Below, in pieces: positions 11,085 to 21,500 of a DNA stretch of 64,000 nucleotides. Below the pieces are notes generated by a model. It saw only the letters and a program-made list of their open reading frames with translations, was not told the DNA's origin and searched no databases. A program made the translations under genes and the position numbers. The DNA lies in NCBI GenBank assembly GCA_947044405.1, contig CAMRHE010000323.1, positions 541,501 to 605,500 of the forward strand. Reading direction: 5' to 3'. The DNA comes from Leptodactylus fallax (Eukaryota > Chordata > Amphibia > Anura > Leptodactylidae). Position 1 is the first letter of the stretch; every line of letters starts with the position of its first letter.

Positions 11085-11312
11085 AGCATAATACTGTGTG
11101 CAGGGGCCACTATGGGGCAAACTACTGTGTGCAGGGGCCACTATAGGGCATAATATTGTGTGCAGGGGCCACTATGCTGCATAATACCGTGTCCAGGGGC
11201 CACTATGGGGCATAATACCATGTGCAGGGGCCACTATGGGGCATAATACCGTGTGCAGGGGCCACTATGGGACATAATACCGTGTGCAGGGGCCACTATG
11301 GGGCATAATAGT
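11085..11312 (+). repeat. ~30-bp minisatellite inside the hAT element
   Basis: About seven tandem units share 'gtgtgcaggggccactatgg' followed by a short 'ggcataataccg' variant. It lies wholly inside the hAT element, so it expanded within the mobile element and may be carried by other copies. Confidence 0.92.
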
Positions 11313-11473
11313 GTGCACAGGAATGCTGTTTGTGTGTGGGGGGGGTTGGGGGCGGCGGTTTGGGTGGGTTGGGGGCGGCGGCTTGGGGGGGCCCCATGTC
11401 AAATGTTCGCCTTGTGGCCCAGCCATTCCTAGTTACGCCACTGCTACCAACCATCCTGTATTCAGTGGGACAG

Positions 11474-11617
11474 TCCTGGAGGGGGACATTATAATGTGGG
11501 GGCACCAGGAGAAAGACTGTATACTGTGAGGGCAACTGGAGGGGGACATTATAATGTGGGGGCATACCGTGTCAGGGTCACTATAGGGGCATTATACTGT
11601 GTGGGGGCACAGAGACA
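11474..11617 (+). repeat. Short degenerate tandem repeat
   Basis: Two near-identical 'ggagggggacattataatgt' units (starting about 11477 and 11531) are followed by related 'ggggcattatactgtg' text. It lies just outside the right target duplication of the hAT element. Confidence 0.65.
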
Positions 11618-12326
11618 TGGATTTGTATGGGTTGATTCAAAGTGGAAGTTGGTGGGGCTGGAGGTGGGACTTACTTTATGTAAATTCACTACGGCACATG
11701 TAGTGCACCGCACATTCTGTCCCTATTTAAAGTTGGATGCATCATTTCTCTTGCATAAACTGCATAGCCGATAAGTAGAAGTGATTACAATAACCAAAAT
11801 ACCACCATATAGTGCTCGATTAATACCGACATATAGTGACACATACTTAGTAATCTAATACCAGTGCTATATAGTGTGCAGAGAATACAGAGCGGGGTCT
11901 CGTACCAGCTTCAGGGGCTGCCTAACGGTAGATATGTCCTTGCCCAGTGGTGGATCCTCTGAAGCTAAAGGCCAAGACAATTTTTTTGCTTCCCTCCCGT
12001 CCCTGGGAAATGTATATTGTGACCTATAATCTGGTTTCACAACATGATACTGAGATTCCACTAATAGCAATGCTGTAAGATTAATCGAGCGCAGCCTCCA
12101 CACTTGGCTGCAGTATAAATAGCCCCCATAGTTTCACTTACCACAAAATGGCCCTGAATACTGAAATGTCAGACATCTGGTATTAATAATAGGATTGTCG
12201 TGTCATGTGAAGCCTTTTGGGGATTTTTGTGGTATTTGCATTGCTAGAAATAGATCAAAATATAAGGAATAGAAAACATTTTTGCTTCGTCACGTTCACG
12301 AGAAATCCTTCACTTGTGTGCTGAAA
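11618..12326. other. No gene recognised
   Basis: No coding potential or repeat structure that can be supported. Confidence 0.5.
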
Positions 12327-12490
12327 AAGTGGTCGGCAGGTCTGACCGCTGGGGCCCCAGTGATAATAAGCACAGAGGTCCCTATTGGAGGGGGCAGCAG
12401 TGGGCAGACATGGCCACTAATATGGGACGGATGGAGCGCTCTACTTCACCTATCTCCACTGGTCTCCTAGAAATGAATGAAGCGGAGGCA
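12327..12490 (+). repeat. Anuran dispersed repeat fragment (related to 52290-52540 and 56275-56615)
   Basis: 'gtctgaccgctggggcccca' followed by 'gtgata' and 'gaaatgaatgaagcgg' matches the order of phrases in two other blocks of this window, each with 'gattgcc...cagtgatca' and 'agtgaatggag'-like text. No ends were found in this copy. Confidence 0.45.
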
Positions 12491-12528
12491 TGCCTTCCCA
12501 CCAATGCCCCATTCACACTGGGCAATAA

Positions 12529-12608
12529 AACATCTATCCCCTATCTATCCTCTATTCATCTATCCCCTATATATCCATCCATCCCCTATCTATCCCCTAT
12601 ATATACAG
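12529..12608 (+). repeat. CTATC/CCCCTAT microsatellite
   Basis: An impure tandem run of 'ctatcccctat', 'ctatcc' and 'atccatcc' motifs of about 80 bp. Confidence 0.9.
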
Positions 12609-13039
12609 TATATTGTACTGTCACTTCAGCTATTGCTTACTCCTGACTCCCCCGTCCTCCATGTTATTCCTCTTACGCCTCACATCAGAGCTCTATAGGA
12701 ATTACTTATTCGCTCGCTTCTTATTTGGCATGAGCACATAAAAGCTTACATAATGTAAAGTACAAGTCAGTGAGTTTATAGGGGGCTTCTCCTCATCTTC
12801 CCAAACTTCATGTCTATGACTGGATCACACACGGGCCATGGAGGGTAACAATGGTGTCATATTTGTCTTAGAATCTCTTCTATTCATAGTGTCTGCTTTC
12901 AAGAATTTTCTATATATATCCCATGTGGCCCAGTTTCCCAGGAAATTCCTATGTTGTTATCCTACTGTAATGGAGCCGTGCTTACAGATCAGAGAGAGAC
13001 ATTTATAATGCAGTCAGTAGGTGTGAGATACAAGAAGGA
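12609..13039. other. No gene recognised
   Basis: Nothing supportable seen on either strand. Confidence 0.5.
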
Positions 13040-13480
13040 TTGGCTTAACCCCTTCCTGCCGCAGCCATTTTTGGATTTTTGTCGAAAGCCATATGAGGGC
13101 TTTATTTTTATGGAACAAATTGTATTTTGTAATGGTATCATTTAATATTCCATACAATGAAATGGAAAGCTGGGAAAAAAATGGAATGGACATGCTACTT
13201 GAACTCTCTGGGTCAGCACGATTATGGCCGAATAATCGAAATAATTTATGTTAATTTAATTTTAACCTCATTAAAAAAACATCCAAAACTTTGAAAAAAA
13301 AAAATTATTGACGTTGAATATTTTTCAAATCTCTATATATGGGGATACTTGCAGGGCCAGATGTACTTTTTATTTCCACCCGCTAATATGTTTGTAGATC
13401 GGGCATTTTTGGACACAGGGATACCTAATGTGTATGTGTTTTACATTATTTATTCATTTTTATATCTGACTTTATTTTTA
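13040..13480 (+). repeat. Anuran dispersed repeat, copy 2 ('cataacttttttat' family)
   Basis: It begins after 'ttaaccccttcctgccgc' and repeats, in the same order as copy 1, 'gccatatgagggcttta', 'aatggtatcatttaatattc', 'aatggaaagctgg', 'cagggccagatgtacttttt' and 'gggcatttttggacac'. The TTAACCCCTT start suggests the same family as the TTAA-bounded element at 17329. Confidence 0.6.
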
Positions 13481-14857
13481 TATCTAACCACTCCGGAAGC
13501 CCCTAGGTACATGTATAAATTCAACAAATTGTATAAATCAATAGCACATGAGGACTAACAATATTACTTGCAATTATATTTATATAATATAACTTAGATT
13601 TTGCATTTTAATTTTTTTTTTTTTTGGGGGGGGGCTTTAATGATAATTTTTAAGTTCTCCCTGAGTTGATGGGGGGAGATTGGCTGCTATATTATCTCTC
13701 ATACACAGCACAAAGTGAAGAGAGGAAAATGTGTTTCCTCATTTAGCAGCACAGGATCATATAGAACATATATAAAGAAGTAATGACCAGCATTGATGTG
13801 ACTAAAGCAGTTGGGGTGAGATAGAAACTTCCTATTAGCTGCTGCAGTTTCTATTACTCCTCTCTTACTCACTTCTCCCACTCTCCATAGACTATATACA
13901 CGTACAGTTGTAATGATATTCCTCTGACAGCTGCAGTCCGTCTTGATAGAGTAAGACAGATTAGAGAGACATAAGAGTGAATTTCACTTTAGGAGAGAAG
14001 GGAGAACAGGAGAAAAGGAAAAGTGGAAAAAGAAGCATTTATCTTTAACATGAGATATTAGAACATTTCTTATATTCCTCTGCACTATTAGTTTATGTAA
14101 AGTTTGATTCTTCTTGATGCAGATTTTTTCAATCGAAGGTCAGGAGTGAAAAGTCATATATGCAGTCATTTCTTTTAGCAAAATGATGGACACCTTAACG
14201 GAAACCAGACAGATCCAGTTATAGTACGCCAAATTCGTCCATATGGATTTCAGTGTTTTTGTTTCACAAACGTAACAGAAAAATGGAAATCCTGACAAAG
14301 ACATGAACATGAGCCTAAGAGACCATTTGGATGTCTTAAATGGAGCTCTCGGAAACAGTAATGGGAGGGATGGGAGCATTTTCTGGATTTTTGGAGAAAC
14401 ATCATGTCACCAACTGTGGAGAAGTAGTGTGAGACACCTGCCGTGGGTACCAGGAGAGGATGGAATAGGGCTGTGACAGTCCATTCTTTTTATTTGTATA
14501 CAGAAATAAAAGTTACTGATCCAATAGTGTGAACGGTAATGGAGATTTATTACTATTTACTTTTCCTGATTATAATGCCGTCTCAGAACTTCATCATCTG
14601 TTTTATGTACATTTGCAGGTACTTCGCTTAGCCCCACTTTTCAGAATAAATTGAAAATATATTAAATATTACTGGTGTTAATTTAGAAGATATCTGTGAA
14701 CAAAAGTCATGTAAATTACAGCAGATTAAGATTAATATTCACCAGACTTTACTGTAAATTACATAAATTATACTGTTTGTTTATGTTTTAAAACAAAAAA
14801 CATAAGGTGAGTTGTAGCACAGAGTAAATATAAGATACCTTCTATGTGAAAAATAAC
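13481..14857. other. No gene recognised
   Basis: The stretch contains a T-run next to a G-run (about 13609-13633) and short open frames with no recognisable domain. No exon or repeat family can be supported. Confidence 0.5.
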
Positions 14858-15994
14858 CATAATACTGCTCCTATGTACAACAATATAACTACTATAATAC
14901 TGCTCCCTATGTACAAGAATATAACTACTATAATACTGCTCCTATGTACAAGAATATAACTACTATAATACTGCTCCCTATGTACAAGAATATAACTACT
15001 ATAATACTGCTCCTATGTACAAGAATATAACTACTATAATACTGCCTCCTATGTACAAGAATATAACTACTATAATACTGCCCCTATGTACAAGAATATA
15101 ACTACTATAATACTGCTCCTATGTACAAGAATATAACTACTATAATACTGCTCCTATGTACAAGAATATAACTACTATAATACTGCCTCCTGTGTACAAG
15201 AATATAACTACTATAATACTGCTCCTATGTACAAAAATATAACTACTATAATACTACTCCTATGTACAAGAATATAACTACTAAAATACTGCGCCCTATG
15301 TACAAGAATATAACTTCTATAATACTGCCTCCTATGTACAAGAATATAACTACTATAATACTACTCCTATGTACAAGAATGTAACTACTATAATACTGCT
15401 CCTATGTACAAGAATATAACTACTATAATACTGCTCCTATGTACAAGAATATAACTACTATAATACTGCTCCTATGTACAAGAATATAACTACTATAATA
15501 CTGCTCCTATGTACAAAAATATAACTACTATAATACTACTCCTATGTACAAGAATATAACTACTATAATACTGCTCCTATGTACAAGAATATAACTACTA
15601 TAATACTGCTCCTATGTACAAGAATATAACTACTATAATACTGCTCCTATGTACAAGAATATAACTACTATAATACTACCTCCTATGTACAAGAATATAA
15701 GTACTATAATACTGCTCCTATGTACAAGAATATAACTACTATAATACTGCTCCTATGTACAAGAATATAACTACTATAATACTGCTCCTATGTACAAGAA
15801 TATAACTACTATAATACTGCTCCTATGTACAAGAATATAACTACTATAATACTGCTCCTATGTACAAGAATATAACTACTATAATACTGCTCCTATGTAC
15901 AAGAATATAACTACTATAATACTGCTCCTATGTACAAGAATATAACTACTATAATACTGCTCCTATGTACAAGAATATAACTACTATAATACTG
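14858..15994 (-). repeat. ~35-bp minisatellite, array 2 (inverted relative to array 1)
   Basis: About 32 units of 34-36 bp contain TCCTATGTACAAGAATATAA followed by 'ctactataatactgc'. This is the reverse complement of array 1 at 4357-6546. Units are highly uniform in the second half (15700-15994), with more variants in the first. No insertions interrupt it. Confidence 0.97.
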
Positions 15995-17328
15995 AAAATT
16001 TATAAAGTTTGGTATTTTTTGTTATTAAGTAGAGTTTCCTAAGTTATATCTGAGCTTATGCATATAGAAATGTTTTACAATATAAAGTCATAAGTCCATT
16101 AGGATTCACAGGTAAAAGTCTGACTACTACAGGGGGTATCATGGTGGGGCTCAGTTGCTCACAGTCGGGGTAAAGCCCTCAATTACAAGATTATTTAATA
16201 ATCAGTAGCTATATCCCTTTGTCTGATTCCTTTGTATCCCATAAATGAGTTTTGGCGCTGACTTCTATCCCATTGTTCTATATGGAGCCGCTGCCATCAT
16301 GATTGATATGTAAAGAATGTTATTTAGATGCCGCTCCGCTGTCCTGGCGTTTGATGTCACTTCCTGTGGATAATAACATATATCTATGAGAAGAGTTATG
16401 TAGAGAATGTAATTACAGCAGGCAGTAGGATATCAGGGCTTCAGGTACGGCAATGGATTAGTAATAAAAATTCCAACTAAGAAAAACAATGCTCCGAGTG
16501 TTTTCACTGAGATTTATTAAAGTGAAAATAAAAATATTTTCTACAAGCAGCTTGTTTTGGTCTTAAAGGGTACCTGAGTTTCCATGAAAAGTTGAAATAT
16601 CTGTATGGTCTTGCTGGGCAGTGTGTTCTCTGACTGTATAAACCTTAATACGTCAATCCTATCAGTTTTTCTTCTGCTAATAGCCCTATTGTGGCTGCAG
16701 CACATTTTGCATTTCTCCCAAATCAGGGGGGTCATGGGTCATGAACAATGAGGAACACTCTGCCACCCTCCCTATCTATTATCACTACTACTGGTGTCTT
16801 TACATGTAATTCTGCCAGGAGTAACAGTAAAATAGCAAACAAATAGTTGAGAAAAGTTCTAGTGACCTTAATAAAGGTGATCCAGGGACACTGAACTGCA
16901 AATACAGGTTATGATGCAGCTAAAATTATCCCTGACACAGAAAAAAAAAAAAATCTGAGCACAATAAGGAATGCTGCTTACTGTCTACTGCTACTACCAT
17001 CCCATCAGTAATAACACAAGCAGCTACTCGGACGTAGGCAGACCTTCCTCACACTCACCATGAGCTATCAGAAACTGCAGACTCTTCTCTGAGCAGTGTA
17101 CAGGCAGGGAGCACAAAGAAGCAAATCTGTGTGTAGACATGCAGAGGATATAAAGAGAAACCTGTAGCTCCCCCTCCTCTCCCTCTGTTCTCATCTTGAG
17201 CTTGTTGGTTTCTAAAGACGGACTTGCCCTAGTTACAGGGAGTGAACAGCAAAATAGGAAGGAGGGAGACACCTCATGGAAGGAAGTTTATAGAGGTTTT
17301 TTCAGGAAGGAAACAGCTACATTTTGAA
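15995..17328. other. No gene recognised
   Basis: Several short open frames on both strands lack recognisable domains or splice context. A 'cttaaagggtacctgag' phrase near 16564 resembles the edges of anuran MITEs, but no partner end was found. Confidence 0.45.
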
Positions 17329-18692
17329 TTAACCCTTTAATGACGTAGGGTATTTTGTACGTTAATGCTCAGTGACTTTTTTTCATATTTTCCCTCCCCA
17401 TCTTCCAAAATTCATAACTTTTTTATTTTTCTGTCCACATAGCTATGTGAGGGCTTCCTGTTTGCGTGATGAGTTGTACTTTCATTTGGCACCATTTTGG
17501 GGTACATATAAAGTTTTCATTAACTTTTATTTACGTTTTTGGGGGTCTATGTGATATAACCCACAATTCTGTCATAATTTTATGCATTTTTTTTTTTTCA
17601 CTCTTTAAAAATGACATGGCGGCTTTGTCCGGCGGGTCATTACGATTACAGCGATACCAGATTTATATTGGTTTTATTATGTTTTACCTCTTTTACAAAT
17701 AAAACGTCGTTTTTTGAAAATGAACAATTTTCCTGGGGTCATCGTATTCTGACACCTATAACTTCTTTACTGTACGGTTAACGGAGATCTGTCAGGGCTC
17801 TTTATTTGTGGGATAAGTTGTACTTTCTATTGGTGCCAATGTTTGGTATGTATGACCTTTTGATCACTTTTATTGTTATTTTTTGGGGGAAAGCAAAGTG
17901 ACCAAAATACGTTCATTTGCGCATTGCGTTATATATATTTTTTTTTTTTACGGCGTTCACCATATGGAATAAATAACACTATTTTTGGATAGTGGGGAGT
18001 TGTACGCACGTGGAAATACCTAACATGTTTGTTTATTTATTTTGTTTACATTATATATTTTTTGACTATAAAGGAGGGTTTTTTAACTTTCGATTATTTG
18101 TTTATTTTTATGTGTTTTTGTGCTTTGTTCACTTTTTACATGTCACACAAGGGGATTTGAAGCTGGGATCTCAGATCCCCAGTGCCATGTCCTGCAATCA
18201 GTGGTGTAAATGCTGGGGAAGCTGCAGTAGCGGCTGCCACAGGGCCTGGGACATTAGGGGGCCTGGTGGGCCCATGATGTTTTTTTTTAATAGGCCATTA
18301 CCTGCTGAAGTAACCCCAGCCATTCCTAGTTACACCACTGCCTGCAATACAAAGTATTGCAGAACATCGCACAGTAGTTCCTATGGGAACTGTACATAGG
18401 AAGTCAGGAGGCCATGGCCCGGCCTCCTGGCTGCCATGGCAACCCCTCGGAACCTGCGATCTTATTCAAGGGTCCGAAGGGTGACAGGGGGCAATCTTGC
18501 CCCCGAACCTCCTGGATGCCATGATCGCTATTGATTGCAGCATCCAGGGGGATAATCTGCTGGAGTCGGAGTATCTTCTGTGGAATACAGCTGAGAGCAG
18601 GATGTAATGCCGCGCCGTAACAGTACTGAGCTGAGCGTCAACTATATACATGCCGCGACGTACTATTACGGCGCGGAGCGGGAAGGGGTTAA
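17329..18692 (+). mobile_element. TTAA-bounded non-autonomous element
   Basis: The left end reads TTAACCCTTTAATGACGTAG (17329) and the right end is the reverse complement of TTAACCCCTTCCCGCTCCGC (18692). TTAA stands at both edges, as in TTAA-targeting superfamilies such as piggyBac and Kolobok. The interior includes the 'cataacttttttatttttctg' family sequence (17390-18080) shared with copies at 7.8 and 13.0 kb, and no transposase. A 142-bp hAT element is nested at 18199-18340, so this element is the older of the two. Assignment to a superfamily is inference from the target site. Confidence 0.65.
18199..18340 (+). mobile_element. 142-bp hAT MITE nested in the TTAA element
   Basis: The ends are CAGTGGTGTAAATG and the reverse complement of CAGTGGTGTAACTAGGAATG. 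The exact 8-bp target duplication CCTGCAAT flanks it (18191-18198 and 18341-18348). It shares the end type and the internal 'ggctgccacagggcc' phrase with the 831-bp element at 10613-11443, so it looks like a shorter deletion derivative of the same family. Confidence 0.95.
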
Positions 18693-20097
18693 AATGCATT
18701 ACATTTTGGTTCACAATCACTTTTTTTTCTATTCTGTTTTTGTTGTAGAATTTTTATTATATTTTCTGTACATGATTATGTGGGCGGCCATCTTGCCTGA
18801 GCTTCTCCTGGGCTCTGTTAACGGCATTTAGTAATATGCTTTACAGCACAATCATGGACATAGGCAGCAATAGTCTGAAACCGATTGAGGTTTATGGGAG
18901 AGTTTTCTAGACAAGCTCTGTGCAGGAATGGGGTGAGATAAACTGTGACATCACCTATTATCGGTAGTGGATGTAATGATGGGTCAGTGGTGTTATCTAT
19001 AGAGGTGTTATCTTTAGATTTGGGAAATCTCAGTCTATTATTAGGCTTATCGACCTGCGTGAAAATTGCAGGATACAGTTCTTTTTTAAATGTAGATACA
19101 TGTTAAATGGAAAAATTTTAAAAAATCATCATAAAATCTTTAAAAATATATTTAACATAAAAACTTGGTTTAAACAATTGGTCATTTCTGGTGGCACATT
19201 CCCTTTAACCTGTGTCTGTAATGAGAAGTGAAATAGATTCTCCACGGGGAGTAGTAAAGGGGATCAGAGCTGGTCAGTTCAAGTAGGCTTAGGCAGGCAG
19301 CCGGGGATTATTTGGCTCCTACCTGTCTGAAGAGGGTGGGTCAGAGAAGAACTAAGGGACTGATGGTCATGTTTGTAAGTTGGTCATACACAAGAGATAG
19401 CTACTGGCTCAATGTGTGTTTGGTCTGACAACTAATCTTCAGATTTCACTGTCAACATATACAATCAGGTCAGGCCAATCCTGCCCTGGCTCGCCAACTT
19501 TATCTATTTAGATGGTCAGTTTAAGAGATAAAATGGGATTAAAGGGTGTAGAAGTGGGGCTAGAGAAGGGTCTACTAACCAGCTTTTTTGGATAAGAGAC
19601 AACAAGCTATGGTACAGGGCAGAGGCGTAGCTAGGAGTTCAGCATGGTGGGGGCAAACACGTGCAAGTATTTGCCGTATACCGATATTATCAGTATATGG
19701 TGACCATATAGTGGTATATATCGGCTTTACACAGGGCTCTGCAAACCATTTAGGTGAATACAGGGCAGTAACATTTATTGACTTACAGGTGACGTCTCTG
19801 ACTAATCCTTCACATTTCCCGTCTCTTCCCTCTGGACCGCCATGACCACTTCTTCCAGCTGTGACTTGTCTCTGTAAAGTTTGCAACACAGACATCTTTG
19901 GCTCCTCACTTTTCCAGACACCCGACCCACATTGTCCTCACCTACACAACGCCCCCATCCTGCTGCTACCCCCAATTATATAATATATGATATAACCCCC
20001 CATAATGAATAATACCCCCAAGTGCATCTTTATATTAATAATGTCCGTGTGTACCCTGTATAAATAGTGCCCCTTATTAATAATGCCCCAGGTGTTA
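18693..20097. other. No gene recognised; one hAT-like end near 19621
   Basis: 'cagaggcgtagctagg' near 19621 resembles the CAGGGGCGTAACTA ends of the hAT family seen at 10613, but no partner end or duplication was identified. The rest has no supported coding or repeat signal apart from 'cccccataatg'-type degenerate text near 19970-20100. Confidence 0.4.
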
Positions 20098-20462
20098 ACT
20101 AATTAAAAGGTTTTCCAGGTCATCAATTAAAAAAATCAGTGGCGCTCCAACACCCAGGACCCCCAGGATCAGCTGTATGAATGAACCATGGTACCTGTGT
20201 AAGCGCCGTGACCCCTTCTCTGTTTACATAGTGTCATTCATCTCATAGCGGCCATGTAATGTAACTACAGCCTTGTCCTATACACGTCTATGTGACAAGG
20301 CTGGAATTACATCACACGGTCACTATAAACAGACAGCATATGATATAAACAGACGCCATAGCCCCTTCATACAGCTGATCAGTGGGGAATCCCTTATCTC
20401 TTATTGATGTTTTATGCTGAGGATAGACCATCAATAAAAATGAGCTGGAAAACTCCTTGAAT
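20098..20462. repeat. Anuran dispersed repeat with inverted internal segments
   Basis: The block opens 'aaaaggttttccaggtcatc' and closes 'agaccatcaataaaaatgag' plus 'ctggaaaactcc', giving loosely inverted ends. It carries 'gatcagctgtatga' near the left and its inverted relative 'catacagctgatcagtgggg' near the right. A related block is at 59090-59330. Confidence 0.6.
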
Positions 20463-20509
20463 AAAGCAAAAGTGCCACCTTAATTCAATTAATTGCCCCC
20501 TTATATTAT

Positions 20510-20835
20510 GCCCCTGATTCCCCCTGACATAAATACTATGCTCCTAATGACTCCCTTTATATATAAATGATGTCATTAGGGGGCATTATGACGACAGGGG
20601 TCCATTTATATAAGGGGTAATTTTATATAAAGGGCATTATGAAAATAAGGGGGGGGGTCATTTATATAAGGGCTATTACGGGGTATTATGAATACAAGGG
20701 GGAGGTTATTTATAGAAGGGGCCATTAGGGGGCATCGCTTTTTATAAGGGGTCATTTATATTACGGGCATTATGAACTTAAAGGGTATCATTTATCTAAG
20801 GGATTATTAGGGGGCATTATGAATAGAAGGAGACG
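20510..20835 (+). repeat. Degenerate GGGGCATTATGA-type tandem repeat
   Basis: Irregular units built from 'gggggcattatga', 'ataaggggtcatttatata' and variants repeat about seven times with indels. It is a decayed minisatellite. Confidence 0.7.
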
Positions 20836-21500
20836 TTGCGGATGTTGTGATGGAGACCCCGTTGCATATGTGAACGAGACGTTTTCTGTTAGGTTCAAGT
20901 TTTTTGTTTGAGAAAAGTGATGGAAACTCCTTAAATAGTGTCATTTCACAGCTGAGTTCCGGATATCTGCAGCAGCAAGTTCAGGAGAAAATCCTCTCTC
21001 AGACATGAAATCTGTGCGTCCTGCGGTATGATGGAAGATTCCAAAAGAAAGAAGTTGTAAAATTATATTTTTTCTGACAAATAATTTTCATCGCAACATC
21101 ACCCCCAGTAGACGCTGAGCTGGTATAAGGAGATGCTTTACATTCCTTCTCTCCTGCCACTACATACAAAATCAAAAAGAACATTTCCAAACCAAATGAA
21201 ACGTAACCCCGAAGAGAGAGGAAATTCCAGTGGGAAAAGGACACATAAAATAAATGTTGACTTTATTTCAGAATTATTTTTGTCATTCCACACAGGTCAG
21301 TGGAGAAGACTGAGGCTTCTATAAAAGTTAACTTGTGGTTATTCCACCAAGGGAGTCAGCCTGTGAAATGATCTAAATCTGTGAAAGAAATCAGTAGAGA
21401 TGTTCTATGTCAGTGAGAATCATCCAACATAGCGATATATACATCATAATAAATGCACAAAATATTAGAGGATTTGTAATAAAAACCCTTATAATCTGCC
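20836..21500. other. No gene recognised; unique flank of the satellite
   Basis: No open frame with recognisable character. It forms the left flank of the 26-kb satellite. Confidence 0.5.

Larger units (their letters stand above)
10613..11443 (+). mobile_element. Non-autonomous hAT element with nested hairpins
   Basis: The ends are CAGGGGCGTAACTA at 10613 and the reverse complement of CAGTGGCGTAACTAGGAATG at 11443, forming short imperfect terminal inverted repeats. An exact 8-bp target duplication, CTACCAAC, flanks the element (10605-10612 and 11444-11451), which is diagnostic of the hAT superfamily. The 831-bp interior codes for no transposase. It holds three hairpins, a larger imperfect inverted repeat (10723-11062) and a ~30-bp minisatellite (11085-11312). 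A 142-bp relative with the same end type lies at 18199-18340. Confidence 0.93.

Noticed and set aside
10463..11110. Paired open frames on both strands in the hAT element
   Set aside because: They arise because the segment is an inverted repeat, so both strands read similar text. No domain is present.
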